Source: Mesorhizobium loti
GTDB taxonomy: Bacteria > Pseudomonadota > Alphaproteobacteria > Rhizobiales > Rhizobiaceae
Reading direction: 5' to 3'
DNA length: 64,000 bases
Assembly (NCBI RefSeq): GCF_001510895.1
Contig: NZ_LPWA01000120.1
Span: 112,001-176,000, forward strand
Positions 1 to 10,366 of this stretch are shown here, in pieces. The position numbers and the translations under genes were made by a program. How positions within the stretch are numbered: position 1 is the stretch's first letter; each line of letters opens with the position of its first letter. The notes beneath the pieces are model-generated. The model searched no databases, was not told the DNA's origin, and was given only the letters and a program-made list of their open reading frames with translations.

Positions 1-694
<694 letters not shown>

Positions 695-706
695 TTTTCT
701 GTCTCC

Positions 707-1621
707 TTACTTTTCGGTCGCGATCAGGCCGCGCACGAACCAGCGCTGCATGGCCACCACGACGATCAGCGGCGGCAGCATGACGATCAGCGTGCCGGCC
801 ATGGCGATATGCCATTCCGGCGCGCCGCCGACATTGGGGATGAGCTGCTTGAGCTCGGTCACCGCCGTCGCATGCGACTGATCCGTGGTGATGAGCAGCG
901 GCCACAGATACTGGTTCCAGGCCCACAGGAACATGATGGTGCCGAGCGCCGCCATGTTGTTGCGCGACAGCGGCAAGAGGATGTCGATGAAGAAGCGCAA
1001 AGCGCCGGCGCCGTCCATGCGCGCGGCTTCCGTCAGCTCGTCCGGCACCGTCAGGAAGAACTGCCGGTAAAGGAAGGTGCCGGTGGCGGTCGCGATCAGC
1101 GGCATGATCAGGCCGGTGTAGGAGTTGAGCAGCCCAAGGCTGAGCGAGACCTGCACGCCCGATATCTTCTCGATCAGCCAGCTGATGCCGGTCACGTCCA
1201 TGATCGCCTGATAGGGCGACAGCACATTGGCGACGACCGCGTAGGTGGGCACGATGCGTACTTCGAGCGGCAGCATCAGTGTGACGAAGATCAGCCAGAA
1301 GATCAGCATCCGTCCCGGATAGCGGAAATAGACGATCGAGAAGGCGGTGAGCGCCGAGATGATCACTTTGCCGGCGGCAACGCCCGCCGCCATGATGAAG
1401 GAGTTGAAGAGCTTCGGGCCGAGGTCGGCCGTCGTCCAGGCGGTCTTGATGTTGACCCAGAAGTCGCTGCCCGGCAGCAGCGACATCGGCACGTCGTTGA
1501 CGTCCTTCAGATTGTGCGAGGCCGCGATCGCCACGATGACGAACGGTGCCACGCAGAAAACGAAGCCGACGAACAAAATCAGATGCGTGAAGAAGTTGAG
1601 GATCGGGGTGCGCTCGACCAT
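707..1621 (-). CDS. ugpE: Glycerol-3-phosphate ABC transporter permease UgpE
   Basis: Second integral-membrane subunit of the Ugp importer, 304 residues. The protein starts with a hydrophobic helix (residues ~10-35), has about six membrane segments, and carries the EAA loop that docks on the ATPase (EAARMDGAGA followed by ILLPLS, around residue 200), as in MalG/UgpE-type permeases. It starts 7 bases after the ugpA stop and ends 12 bases before ugpC, so the genes are co-transcribed and probably translationally coupled. The family is certain; the G3P specificity rests on UgpB and the gene order. Confidence 0.95.
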   Translation of the reverse strand: MVERTPILNFFTHLILFVGFVFCVAPFVIVAIAASHNLKDVNDVPMSLLPGSDFWVNIKTAWTTADLGPKLFNSFIMAAGVAAGKVIISALTAFSIVYFRYPGRMLIFWLIFVTLMLPLEVRIVPTYAVVANVLSPYQAIMDVTGISWLIEKISGVQVSLSLGLLNSYTGLIMPLIATATGTFLYRQFFLTVPDELTEAARMDGAGALRFFIDILLPLSRNNMAALGTIMFLWAWNQYLWPLLITTDQSHATAVTELKQLIPNVGGAPEWHIAMAGTLIVMLPPLIVVVAMQRWFVRGLIATEK

Positions 1622-1628
1622 GGCCGCC

Positions 1629-2513
1629 TCAGCGATAATGCACGCGCCGCTCGATGAAGCGGAACTGTACGATGGTCAGCAGGATGATGAGCAGCATCAG
1701 GATGATGCTCTGCGCGGCGGCGCCCGAATAGTCGAGGCCCCTGAAGCCGTCGGAATAGATCTTGTAGACCATCAGGTTGGTGGCGTTCGCAGGGCCGCCG
1801 GCGGTCATGATGTCGACGATGCCGAAGGAATCCTGAAAACTCTCGGTGATGTTGATGACCAAGAGGAAGAAGATCGTCGGCGTAATCAGCGGAAACTGGA
1901 TGTCCCAGAAGCGCCGGACGACGCCGGACCCGTCCATTGCGGCCGCCTCGATCAGCGAGCGCGGGATTGCCTGCAGGGCGGCGAGGAAGAAGATGAAATT
2001 ATAGCCGACATATTTCCAGGAGAACGCGATGATGACCGAGGCCATGGCGTCGGCGCCGTTGAGGCCGGGGTCCCAGAAGCCTGGCCAGAACTTGTTGACG
2101 GCGGCCATGAAACCGGCTTCCGGCGCCAGGATGAAGCGGAACGCCAGCGCCAGCGCGGGTGCCGCGATGCCGTAAGGCCAGATCAGCACGACGCGATAGA
2201 GACGTGAGCCGGCAAGCTGCCGGTCGGTCAGCGTGGCGAGCACCAGCGCGATAACCATGGCAAGCCCGGTGCTGATCGCGGCAAAGGTCAGGCTGGCGGT
2301 GATCGAATTCCAGTAGTCGGCGTTGGCGAGGATCGAGCGGAAATTGTCGAGCCCGACCCAGATGTTGCCGCCGCCCCAGGGCTGCTGCAGCGTCAGCGAC
2401 CAGTAGACCGCCTGTCCGGCCGGCCAGTAGAAGAATGTGAAGATAAGGATCAGCTGCGGCACCGCAAACAGGATGCCGATCGTCCATCTGCCGAAAGTGA
2501 CGCGTTTTTCCAT
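1629..2513 (-). CDS. ugpA: Glycerol-3-phosphate ABC transporter permease UgpA
   Basis: First permease subunit of the Ugp importer, 294 residues, MalF/UgpA type. There are about six transmembrane helices, beginning at residues ~12-32, and an EAA loop (IEAAAMDGSGVVRRFWDI, around residue 195) that contacts UgpC. The N-terminus MEKRVTFGRW is typical of rhizobial UgpA. A 167-base spacer with a palindromic repeat separates it from ugpB upstream, so the messenger may be processed or attenuated there, which would give more binding protein than permease. The next gene, ugpE, follows after 7 bases. Confidence 0.95.
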   Translation of the reverse strand: MEKRVTFGRWTIGILFAVPQLILIFTFFYWPAGQAVYWSLTLQQPWGGGNIWVGLDNFRSILANADYWNSITASLTFAAISTGLAMVIALVLATLTDRQLAGSRLYRVVLIWPYGIAAPALALAFRFILAPEAGFMAAVNKFWPGFWDPGLNGADAMASVIIAFSWKYVGYNFIFFLAALQAIPRSLIEAAAMDGSGVVRRFWDIQFPLITPTIFFLLVINITESFQDSFGIVDIMTAGGPANATNLMVYKIYSDGFRGLDYSGAAAQSIILMLLIILLTIVQFRFIERRVHYR

Positions 2514-2566
2514 CGATCCGCTGAGGCCGTTGAACCGCCAGCCCGCCTTGCCGTGAACAGACTAAG

Positions 2567-2611
2567 GCATGTCTCCCGAAAGTGGGAACCGGTTTCGGGA
2601 CAAAGACATGC
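2567..2611. repeat. Palindromic intergenic repeat (GCATGTC...GACATGC type)
   Basis: A 45-base imperfect palindrome between ugpB and ugpA. The outer arms are GCATGTC and GACATGC; the inner arms pair TCCCGAAA with TTTCGGGA around a GGGAACCGG centre. Similar short palindromes are scattered through mesorhizobial intergenic regions. In the minus-strand transcript it would form a stable stem-loop without a U-tract, so it is better placed as an mRNA-stabilising or processing element between ugpB and the permease genes than as a terminator. The role is inferred; the inverted repeat is seen directly. Confidence 0.7.
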
Positions 2612-2680
2612 GTAAAATCAAAACCTATGTGAAATGGCCGCCCGTCGATTCTCGGCGGACGGCCAGGCAAAAGCCCTAAA

Positions 2681-4033
2681 TCAGGGCAGCGTCTTGTTCG
2701 GATAGGTCTGCTGGAAGCGGTCGAGGATAGCGTCGCCGTTCTTGACCAGCGCGTCGATGCCGTCCTGCACGCTCTCCTTGTTGGCGAAGATCGCCTGCAT
2801 CTGCGTGCCGAACTCGGCGCGGATCTGGGTGAAGTTGCCGAGGCGGATGCCGCGGGTGATCTCGGTCGGCTCCGAGGCGGTCAGGCTGGCGATCGCCACT
2901 TCACGACCCTTGTAGGGCGCCTTGTCGTAGAAGCCGTTTGCCTTCATGTATTCGAAGCCCGACTTCGTCACCGGGATGTAGCCGGTGTTGGTCGACCAGA
3001 ACAAAGCGGTCTTGGGGTCGTGGATGAAGTTGAGGAAGGCCGCGGCACCTTTGTACTCAGCCTCCGACTTGCCGGAGAGCACCCACAGCGAGGCACCGCC
3101 GACCAGCGAGTTCTTGCGCTCGGTGCCGGCATAGACCGGCAGCTCGGCGACATCCCAGTTCATGCCTTCCTTCTGGGTCTTGCCGACCGTGCCGTGGTCG
3201 CCGACCGAGGTCATGATGACCTGGCAGGTGCCGGTGGCGAAGGCCTGCACCATATCCTGGCCGAGGTCCTTCGACTTGATCTTGATCAGGCCGTCGTCAT
3301 ACCACTTCTTCAGGTCGGTGACGTACTGGACGAACTTGGTCTTGTTCATTTCCAGGCGGGCGTCGAGGCCGTCATAGCCGTTGTTCTTGGTGGCGATCGG
3401 CTGGTTGTGGATGGCCGAGAACTGCTCCATCAGCTGCCAGCTTTCGTTGCCGGAGATGTTGATCGCCATCGGGCAATCATAGCCGGCGTCCTTCAGCGCC
3501 TTGAGGTCGGCGCCGACATCTTCCCAGGTCTTCGGCGCTTCGGTCTTGCCGATTTTGGCGAAGGCGTCCTTGTTCCAGTACATCAGCGCCGTCGACGAGT
3601 TGAACGGGAAGGACAGCATCTCGCCCTTCGACGTCGCATAGTAGCGGGCGATGCCGGGGAAATAGTCGCTGTAGTCGATCTTGTAGCCGTTTTCCTCCAT
3701 CAGCTTGTCGGCGGGCTTGTAGGCGCCCGACAGCATCATGGTGGCGGTACCGACGTCATAGACCTGGACGACGGTGGGCTGCTTGCCGGCGCGGAAGGCG
3801 GCAATCGTGTTCTGCAGCGTGGCGTCGTAATTGCCCTGGCTGGTGCAGACCACCTCATAGTCGGACTGCGAGGCGTTGAAGTTCTTGCACAGCGTGTCGA
3901 CGACGCGGGCGAGATCGCCCGACAGGCCGAACCAGAAATCGAACTTTACCGGCTCTGCAAAGGCAGGAACCGCGAGCGCGGTGCTGAGCGCGCCGGCGGC
4001 AAGGGCAGTGAGGCCCCGCTTGATGATGGTCAT
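2681..4033 (-). CDS. ugpB: Glycerol-3-phosphate-binding protein UgpB
   Basis: Periplasmic solute-binding protein of the Ugp importer, 450 residues. A Sec signal peptide (MTIIKRGLTALAAG through ...VPAFA-E, cleavage near residue 26) is followed by a type-1 extracellular-solute-binding fold. FWFGLSGDLARVVDTLC, QGNYDATLQN and FPFNSSTALMYWNKDAF are characteristic of UgpB, and the length matches E. coli UgpB (438). An AGAGGGA ribosome-binding site precedes the ATG. It is the first gene of the operon. In many bacteria ugp is phosphate-regulated by PhoB; only a poor PhoB-like half-site was seen in the 221-base upstream region, so regulation is left open. Confidence 0.95.
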   Translation of the reverse strand: MTIIKRGLTALAAGALSTALAVPAFAEPVKFDFWFGLSGDLARVVDTLCKNFNASQSDYEVVCTSQGNYDATLQNTIAAFRAGKQPTVVQVYDVGTATMMLSGAYKPADKLMEENGYKIDYSDYFPGIARYYATSKGEMLSFPFNSSTALMYWNKDAFAKIGKTEAPKTWEDVGADLKALKDAGYDCPMAINISGNESWQLMEQFSAIHNQPIATKNNGYDGLDARLEMNKTKFVQYVTDLKKWYDDGLIKIKSKDLGQDMVQAFATGTCQVIMTSVGDHGTVGKTQKEGMNWDVAELPVYAGTERKNSLVGGASLWVLSGKSEAEYKGAAAFLNFIHDPKTALFWSTNTGYIPVTKSGFEYMKANGFYDKAPYKGREVAIASLTASEPTEITRGIRLGNFTQIRAEFGTQMQAIFANKESVQDGIDALVKNGDAILDRFQQTYPNKTLP

Positions 4034-4254
4034 GGTTTTTCCCTCTTGAGTGGCTGTTAGACAAGGGTTTTGCGCAAGTCCTTGCCCGCTCTCTTAGAGA
4101 AGGTATGTGACAGTTCTGTTGTGGCCCCTGGACCGGTAAGTAGGGCCCTGTGGACAGCCAGTCTCTCCTCCCCCTCGGCGGTCGTGCCGGCATGAAAACG
4201 TCATATCGGCGGTCTAGGAAGCTAGGGTACCATTGGGCGGCGTAAAGACCACCC

Positions 4255-5325
4255 ATGCTTAACCGGCTAAATTGGACGAATGAAATGCTTGTCGCGCGAT
4301 TGACCCATGTGCCGATGGCTAACCGCCAGGCGATGCGGGAAGGCCCGCGCGACAGCGCCACCCATATGCGCCACGCGGCCGCCATTCCGGCACTCGGCGA
4401 GATCGAGATCGGCGGCAAGCCGTCCCGCGACGGCGCCGACGAGGGCCTGACGGTGATGGCCTGGAACGTCGAGCGGCTTCGCCATGTCGAGGCGATTGCC
4501 GCAACGATCGCCGGCCAGTCACCGGACGTGGTGCTGCTGACGGAGGTCGACAAGGGCATGGCCCGCTCCGGCAACGGTCATCCGCTGAGCCGGCTTGCCG
4601 ACCGGCTCGGCCACGCCTTTGCCTATGGTGTCGAATTCGTCGAGCTCGGCACCGGCAACGATGCGGAGCAGCTGGCAACCGGCGAAGCCGAGAATGAGGA
4701 AGGCTTCCACGGCAATGCCGTGACCAGCGCCGTGCCGCTCAAGCGTCCATTCCTCATTCGCCTCGATGCCGCCGGCGGCTGGTTCCGGCCGGAGCGCGGC
4801 CAGCCGCGCATCGGCGGGCGCATGGCGATCGGCGGCCAGGTACTGGTTGGCGAGCGCCGGGTGACCGTCGTTTCGGTGCACCTCGAAAACCGCACCGATC
4901 CCCCTGGTCGCGCCGACCAGACGCGCCACCTCCTCGACGCCATCGACAAATACGATGCGCAAGCGCCGGTGTTGATCGGCGGCGACTTCAACACGCTGAC
5001 CGCTACCCACGAAGAACGCCATGACGACCCGGCGGCATGGCGCGCACGCATTGCCGCCGAGCCGGACCGGCTGATCCGCGCCGAGCGCCACGAGCCGCTG
5101 TTCCAGGTGCTTGCCGAGCGCGGCTACAGCTGGCGTGATGCCAACTACCTCGACCGGCCGACCCAGCGGCGCGCCGCCGGCGATCCGACGCCGATCGGCC
5201 GCATCGACTGGTTCTTCACCCGCGGCCTTGCGGCCAGCGCGCCGGCGACCTTGCCGGCACTGTTGCCGGACGGCGGCCCGAGCGCGGATCACGACGCGAT
5301 CGTGGTGACTGTGCGCGTCGAATGA
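4255..5325 (+). CDS. Endonuclease/exonuclease/phosphatase-family protein
   Basis: A 356-residue protein with the EEP (DNase I-like) fold. After a poorly conserved ~60-residue N-terminus come the Mg-binding and catalytic blocks: MAWNVERLR (Asn), VVLLTEVDKG (Glu), SVHLENR (His), IGGDFNTL (Asp/Asn), GRIDWFF and the terminal SADHDAIVV (Asp-His). All expected catalytic residues are present, so it should be an active metal-dependent phosphodiesterase or phosphatase. The substrate cannot be read from the sequence. No signal peptide is evident. It diverges from ugpB and stands alone. Later ATGs at 4285 and 4315 are possible starts because the first residues resemble no domain. Confidence 0.85.
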   Translation: MLNRLNWTNEMLVARLTHVPMANRQAMREGPRDSATHMRHAAAIPALGEIEIGGKPSRDGADEGLTVMAWNVERLRHVEAIAATIAGQSPDVVLLTEVDKGMARSGNGHPLSRLADRLGHAFAYGVEFVELGTGNDAEQLATGEAENEEGFHGNAVTSAVPLKRPFLIRLDAAGGWFRPERGQPRIGGRMAIGGQVLVGERRVTVVSVHLENRTDPPGRADQTRHLLDAIDKYDAQAPVLIGGDFNTLTATHEERHDDPAAWRARIAAEPDRLIRAERHEPLFQVLAERGYSWRDANYLDRPTQRRAAGDPTPIGRIDWFFTRGLAASAPATLPALLPDGGPSADHDAIVVTVRVE

Positions 5326-5396
5326 CGGCCGCTACAACCTGAAAGGCACGCCCTGGTTGCGGGCGTACTAATCGATTCTTCAGCCGTCGGGCCTTA

Positions 5397-5417
5397 ATCA
5401 ATCTTAACTTGATTGAT
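5397..5417. promoter_or_regulatory. Inverted repeat upstream of the cyclic-di-GMP gene
   Basis: A perfect inverted repeat, ATCAATC-TTAACTT-GATTGAT (7-base arms, 7-base loop), ends 23 bases before the ATG at 5441. Its size and position suit a dimeric regulator operator overlapping the core promoter. It also contains TTAA-N6-TTAAC, one base short of the CtrA consensus spacing, so a degenerate CtrA site is a second reading. There is no U-tract, so a terminator is unlikely. The regulator is unknown. Confidence 0.4.
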
Positions 5418-5440
5418 GCGGGAAGATCAGGTGAAGCACG

Positions 5441-7882
5441 ATGTTGACCGTCTATAATTGCATCGTGCACGAGCACGATCTGAGATTGGTCGCGCTTGCG
5501 GCCCTCATCTGCGGAATTTCGTCTTTCTCGGCGGTCAATCTTCTTCGCCACGTCCAGCAATCGACCAGTCGAAACCGCTATGCATGGCTGTTGATCGCGG
5601 CCGCCGCGACCGGGTTCGGCATCTGGGCGACACATTTCATCGCCATGGTCGCCTTCACGCCGGGAATACCCAATGCCTACAACGCGGAGCTTTCCGCGCT
5701 GTCGCTGGCCGCTTCCGTCGCCCTGACGGCGGCGGGAATGTGGATCGCCACCCGGCGCGGCAGCATCGATCACACCCTTGTCGGCGGCGCCGTGCTCGGC
5801 GCCGGCATCGCCGTGATGCACTATGCCGGCATGGCGGCGTTCGAGGTCCAGGGCAGGATCGTGTGGAATGAGCTGCTGGTCGCTCTTTCGCTGGTGGCAG
5901 GCATCACGCTTGCCGCGCTTTCGCTGTTCGTCGTGCTGCGCCGCCCGTCGACCCTGGCGACGATCGTCGCCGCCATCCTGCTGACGCTGGCGATCTGCAC
6001 GCTGCATTTCATCGCCATGGCGGCGGTCTCGATCTACCCGGATTCCTCGATAGAGATCTCAAAATTCACCATCGCGCCGCTGTCACAGGCCTTTGCCGCC
6101 GCGGCGGCGAGCCTCGTCATCCTCGTGCTCTCGGCCGCTGCGCTGCGCATCGATCTGCGCTTCCGCCGCCACCGGGTCGAGGCCGAGCGCATGCATGGGC
6201 TGGCCAACGCCGCCGTGGAAGGGCTCATCGTCTGCGACGGCAGCCGCATCGTCAGCGCCAACGACAGCATCGCGGCGCTGAGCGGCGTCGCCGCCGGCAC
6301 GCTGAACACGATGACGCTCGGCGATCTTTTCGGCGAGAGCGTCGCCTTGAGCATCGCCGCCGGCAACGGCCAGGCGCAGGAAGCCGAGCTGCGCAGCCAG
6401 GACGGAAAGCCGATCCCCGTCGAGCTGATCGCCCGCAGCATCGACTATTGCGGCAAGCCTCACGACGTCGTCGCCGTCCGCGACATACGCGAGCGCAAGA
6501 AGGCCGAACAGGAGATCCTCCGCCTCGCGCATTTCGACCCGCTGACCGGGCTTGCCAATCGCCGCAGCTTCACCGGCCGGCTCGAGGCCGAGATCGCCGC
6601 CACAGGCAGCGGCGGCAAGGGCGGGCAGCTCGCGCTCATGCTTCTCGATCTCGACCGGTTCAAGGAAGTGAACGACCTCTTCGGTCATGCCGCCGGCGAC
6701 GCCGTGTTGCAAAAAGTGGCGCAATGCGCTTCGAGCGTGCTCCGCCAAGGGCAGATGCTGGCGCGGCTCGGCGGCGACGAGTTCGCCATCATTGCCCCTA
6801 ACCTTCCCGATCCGCAGGCCGCGGGCCGCATCGCCGAGGCGGTGCTCTCAAAACTGCGCCAGGAAAATCAGTTGTCACCCGGCGCCGAGCTGGTGTCGGC
6901 CAGCATCGGTATCGCCCTTTGCCCATTGGACGCCAATGAACAGGCGGCGCTGATCAGCCATGCCGACACCGCGCTCTATCGCGCCAAGGCCGAGGGCAAG
7001 GACACCTACCGCTACTTCGAGGCTTCGATGGGCGCCGAGGCGCGCGACCGGCGCGTCATGGAGCACGATCTGCGCCAGGCGGTGGCGCGCGGCGAGTTCC
7101 GGCTCGTCTACCAGCCGCAGAAGGAAATCAGCAGCGGCAAGATGATCGGGTTCGAAGCCCTGATCCGCTGGCAACATCCGGAGCGCGGCAACATCCCGCC
7201 GTCGGTTTTCATCCCGGTGGCCGAGGACAGCGGCGCCATCGCCCAGATCGGCGAATGGGTACTGGCGACGGCCTGCGAAGAGGCCGCGCGCTGGAAAAAT
7301 CCGCTGACGATCGCCGTCAATGTCTCGGCCGTGCAGCTGCACAATCCGAATTTCAGCCGCAAGGTGCATGAGGTCCTTCTCCGCACCGGCCTTGCACCCG
7401 GCCGGCTCGAGCTTGAAGTGACCGAGACGGCGCTTATCAAGGACATGCCGCGGGCGCTGGCGACCTTGCGGCAGGTCAAGGCGCTCGGTGTCCGCGTCGC
7501 GATGGACGATTTTGGAACCGGCTACTCCTCGCTGTCCAACCTGCGCGCCTTCCCCTTCGACAAGATCAAGATCGACGGCTCCTTCATCAAATCGGTCGAC
7601 AGGAACGGCCAGGTCGCGGCCATCGTGCGCGCCGTGCTGGGGCTGGGGCGCGGCCTCGGCCTGCCGGTTCTGGCCGAAGGCGTCGAGACGCTCGACGAAT
7701 TGCGCTTTCTCGACGCCGAGGACTGCGAGATCGGCCAGGGATACTATCTCGGCCGGCCGGGCCCGATCGAAACGTTCAGCGAGCTGACCGGCGTGCCGGC
7801 GCCGGCGGCCAACGATCGCGTCACGCCGCGCGGTAGCAGCATCCTGATGCTGGAGCCGGCCGCCGCGCTGCGCGCGAACTGA
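5441..7882 (+). CDS. MHYT-PAS-GGDEF-EAL cyclic-di-GMP protein
   Basis: An 813-residue membrane-bound signalling protein likely to make and/or degrade cyclic di-GMP. Residues ~1-240 form the seven-helix MHYT sensor, with repeated motifs THFIAM, MHYAGM and LHFIAM that are proposed to bind metal or diatomic gas ligands. A PAS-like region (~250-345) leads to a GGDEF domain with intact RLGGDEF near residue 443, then an EAL domain with FEALIRW near 570 and [10 protein letters not shown]. Both active sites look intact. The inhibitory I-site RxxD is absent (RQGQ at that place), so product inhibition of the cyclase is not expected. It is monocistronic. Which activity dominates in vivo cannot be told. 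Confidence 0.93.
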   Translation: MLTVYNCIVHEHDLRLVALAALICGISSFSAVNLLRHVQQSTSRNRYAWLLIAAAATGFGIWATHFIAMVAFTPGIPNAYNAELSALSLAASVALTAAGMWIATRRGSIDHTLVGGAVLGAGIAVMHYAGMAAFEVQGRIVWNELLVALSLVAGITLAALSLFVVLRRPSTLATIVAAILLTLAICTLHFIAMAAVSIYPDSSIEISKFTIAPLSQAFAAAAASLVILVLSAAALRIDLRFRRHRVEAERMHGLANAAVEGLIVCDGSRIVSANDSIAALSGVAAGTLNTMTLGDLFGESVALSIAAGNGQAQEAELRSQDGKPIPVELIARSIDYCGKPHDVVAVRDIRERKKAEQEILRLAHFDPLTGLANRRSFTGRLEAEIAATGSGGKGGQLALMLLDLDRFKEVNDLFGHAAGDAVLQKVAQCASSVLRQGQMLARLGGDEFAIIAPNLPDPQAAGRIAEAVLSKLRQENQLSPGAELVSASIGIALCPLDANEQAALISHADTALYRAKAEGKDTYRYFEASMGAEARDRRVMEHDLRQAVARGEFRLVYQPQKEISSGKMIGFEALIRWQHPERGNIPPSVFIPVAEDSGAIAQIGEWVLATACEEAARWKNPLTIAVNVSAVQLHNPNFSRKVHEVLLRTGLAPGRLELEVTETALIKDMPRALATLRQVKALGVRVAMDDFGTGYSSLSNLRAFPFDKIKIDGSFIKSVDRNGQVAAIVRAVLGLGRGLGLPVLAEGVETLDELRFLDAEDCEIGQGYYLGRPGPIETFSELTGVPAPAANDRVTPRGSSILMLEPAAALRAN

Positions 7883-7914
7883 CCGCGCCCCAAACCGAAG
7901 TCAACGAAGCAGGA

Positions 7915-8598
7915 TCACGGTGCAAGTGCGGCTTCGACCAGCCGCTTGGCGTCGGGGCTCGACCATTCCGCAGGGCCGTTCATATGCGCGATCAGGCAGC
8001 CCTCACCGTCGATCAGCATGGTGACGGGAAGCCCGAGCGCCAGGCCGCGCGTCTTGACCTCGTTGAACAAGGCTATCGTCGGATCCCGGTAATAGCCGAG
8101 CGTCTCGACCCCGATCTCCTTGAGGAATTTCTTCGGCTTGGCGTCGTCGCCGGTGTCGACATTGACCGCGACGACCTCGAAAGCATTGCTGCCCTTTTCC
8201 TTCTGCAGCGCATCGAGTGCCGGCATTTCGGCGCGGCATGGCGCGCACCATGTCGCCCAGAGATTGAGCAGCACCGTCTTGCCGGCATGATCGGCAATCG
8301 TCATCGGCTTGCCGTCGGGCCCGTTGAAGGCGAGGCTTTTCAGCGACTGCGGCGGGTCTGCCGGCTGCAGCGCCGCGACCTGGCCGACGGCCTTTGCGGC
8401 GACCTGCTTTGCGCGCCCGGCCTTGGCCTTGCAGGCGACGTCGTCCTTGCCGCCTCCAGCGGCGGCAACTTGAGCCGGGGCATTGTTGCCAGAACCGCTC
8501 TCGCTGACATATACCGCCACCGCGCCCGCCAGCACGCCCGCCACCAGGGCGGCGAGGATGAGGCGCGGGGCCGGGAAGAATTTATTGCCGTCTGCCAT
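7915..8598 (-). CDS. tlpA: TlpA-family thiol:disulfide oxidoreductase
   Basis: Membrane-anchored periplasmic thioredoxin, 227 residues. The start is MADGNKFF at 8596-8598; a longer upstream reading would run into argH on the other strand. One membrane anchor (residues ~12-34) and a variable Ala-rich linker precede the thioredoxin fold with active site WCAPC (Cys118, Cys121) and a cis-Pro region GLPVTMLID. Rhizobial TlpA reduces copper-delivery partners and cytochrome oxidase subunit II for CuA assembly. It diverges from argH with only 36 bases between the two starts, so their promoters must overlap. Residues ~40-85 are low-complexity and less conserved. Confidence 0.9.
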   Translation of the reverse strand: MADGNKFFPAPRLILAALVAGVLAGAVAVYVSESGSGNNAPAQVAAAGGGKDDVACKAKAGRAKQVAAKAVGQVAALQPADPPQSLKSLAFNGPDGKPMTIADHAGKTVLLNLWATWCAPCRAEMPALDALQKEKGSNAFEVVAVNVDTGDDAKPKKFLKEIGVETLGYYRDPTIALFNEVKTRGLALGLPVTMLIDGEGCLIAHMNGPAEWSSPDAKRLVEAALAP

Positions 8599-8634
8599 TT
8601 TCGTAAAAACTGCTCCGGAGCACGGGTTATAGCG

Positions 8635-10034
8635 ATGAGCGACAAGAAGGCCAGCAACCAGATGTGGGGCGGACGTTTTGCCTCGGGTCCGGCCGCGATC
8701 ATGGAAGCGATCAACGCGTCGATCTCCTTCGACCGCAAACTCTACGCGCAGGACATCCGCGGATCGATCGCCCACAGCGAGATGCTGGCGCAAACGGGCA
8801 TTATTTCGGCGGCCGATCAAGAAAAAATCGCTCACGGCCTGAACACGATCCTGAAAGAGATCGAGGCCGGCAAATTCGAATTCTCGACCAAGCTCGAAGA
8901 CATCCACATGAATGTCGAGGCGCGCCTTGCCGACCTGATCGGTTCGGCCGCCGGCCGCCTACACACCGCCCGCTCGCGCAACGACCAGGTGGCGGTCGAC
9001 CTGAGGCTGTGGGTCAAGGAAGAGTGCCAGCGTGTCGCCCGGGCGCTGAAGGATTTGATCGCCGCGTTCCTCGAACGCGCCGAGGAGCACGCCGCGACGG
9101 TGATGCCCGGCTTCACCCATATGCAGGCGGCGCAGCCGGTGACCTTCGGCCACCATTGCATGGCTTATGTCGAGATGTTTGGCCGCGATCTCTCGCGTGT
9201 CAGGGACGCCATCGAGCGCATGGACGAAGCCCGCTGGGCGCCGCCGCCCTTGCCGGCACCAGTTTTTCCATCGACCGCCACATGACGGCGAAGGCGCTCG
9301 GCTTCCGCGAGCCGATGCGCAACTCCCTCGACAGCGTTTCGGACCGCGACTTCGCGCTCGAATTCCTCGCGATCGCCGCGATCTGCGGCACGCATCTGTC
9401 GCGGCTTGCCGAGGAGATCATCATCTGGTCGACGCCGCAATTCGGCTTCGTCCGGCTGTCGGACAGCTTCTCCACCGGCTCCTCTATCATGCCGCAGAAG
9501 AAGAACCCCGACGCCGCCGAGCTGGTGCGCGGCAAGACCGGCCGCATCAATGGCCACCTCGTCGGCCTGCTGACGGTGATGAAGGGGATGCCGCTGACCT
9601 ACGGCAAGGACATGCAGGAAGACAAGGAATCGGCCTTCGACACCGCCGAGACGCTCGACCTGATGCTGGCGGCGACCACCGGCATGGTTCGCGACATGAC
9701 CGTGAACTCGACCGTGATGAAAAAGGCCGCCGGCGCCGGTCATGCCACGGCGACCGACCTTGCCGACTGGTTGGTGCGCAATCTCGGCCTCCCATTCCGC
9801 GAGGCCCATCACGTCACCGGCCGCGCCGTCGCCCTCGCCGAGGAGAAGAAGGTCGGGCTGGAAAAGCTCTCGCTGGAGGACCTGCGCTCGATCCATTCCG
9901 GCATCACCGACGACATCTTCTCGGTGCTTGCGGTGCAGAATTCGGTGAAGAGCCGCACGAGTTTCGGCGGCACCGCGCCGTCGGAAGTGAGGAAGCAGAT
10001 CCGCTATTGGAAAAAGCGGCTGGCCAAGGCGTAA
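8635..10034 (+). CDS. argH: Argininosuccinate lyase ArgH (frameshifted)
   Basis: Last step of arginine synthesis: argininosuccinate to arginine plus fumarate. It starts [16 protein letters not shown]. The first ~200 residues are in one frame and the rest, from [10 protein letters not shown], in another; one base is missing near 9228-9230, right after RMDE. Corrected length is ~466 residues, as expected. Conserved blocks are present on both sides: [16 protein letters not shown], and the fumarase/lyase signature [12 protein letters not shown]. Conservation across the break points to a sequencing or assembly error rather than decay. It diverges from tlpA and is followed by a small lipoprotein gene and lysA, a conserved proteobacterial order. 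Confidence 0.9.
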
Positions 10035-10107
10035 TGCCGGGATGCAATGCGCCGAAAACTCGGCTAAAAGCGGCGGCTGGACAAAACAGTTTCGAACGGA
10101 TGGATCG

Positions 10108-10314
10108 ATGACCCGAGGCAGGATTTTGGTGACGCTTGCGCTGCTGGCGGCGGTTGTCACCGTCACGGCCTGCGGCAGGAGAGCCGGCCTCGATACGCCC
10201 TACGAGGCTGCCGTTCAGGCGCGCAAGGATGCGGAGAAGGCCAAGCAGCCGCTGCCGCCCGAGCCGGAGAAACCGGTCAAGGACAAGAAGTTCATTCTCG
10301 ACCCGTTGCTCTAG
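10108..10314 (+). CDS. Small lipoprotein between argH and lysA (LptM-like)
   Basis: A 68-residue lipoprotein. The signal peptide (MTRGRILVTLALLAAVVTVTAC) ends in a lipobox whose Cys is residue 22; the short mature part is rich in Lys and Pro and ends KKFILDPLL. A tiny lipoprotein just upstream of lysA is conserved in proteobacteria; in E. coli it is LptM (YifL), which helps mature the LptD/E LPS translocon. Position, size and lipobox support that family, but there is too little sequence to prove function, so no symbol is assigned. The ATG at 10108 is chosen because it gives a clean signal peptide. Confidence 0.8.
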   Translation: MTRGRILVTLALLAAVVTVTACGRRAGLDTPYEAAVQARKDAEKAKQPLPPEPEKPVKDKKFILDPLL

Positions 10315-10319
10315 AGCCC

Positions 10320-10339
10320 ATGAGATCGGCTGATCTCAT
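10320..10339. repeat. Inverted repeat between the lipoprotein gene and lysA
   Basis: ATGAGATC-GGCT-GATCTCAT, perfect 8-base arms around a 4-base loop, six bases after the lipoprotein stop and 27 before the lysA start, flanked by GAGCCC and GAGCTC that could lengthen the stem. There is no U-run, so an intrinsic terminator is unlikely. It may be an mRNA-stabilising hairpin or a partial dispersed palindrome. Confidence 0.5.
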
Positions 10340-10366
10340 CGAGCTCCAACTTTCGGACCATTTCCC

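Noticed and set aside
4034-4254. PhoB box upstream of ugpB
   Set aside because: One half-site-like CTGTCAC exists, but the second half 11 bases away matches only two of seven positions. Too weak to list.
5346-5366. Terminator after the EEP gene
   Set aside because: ACGCCC/GGGCGT can form a stem, but no T-tract follows, so it was not listed as a terminator.
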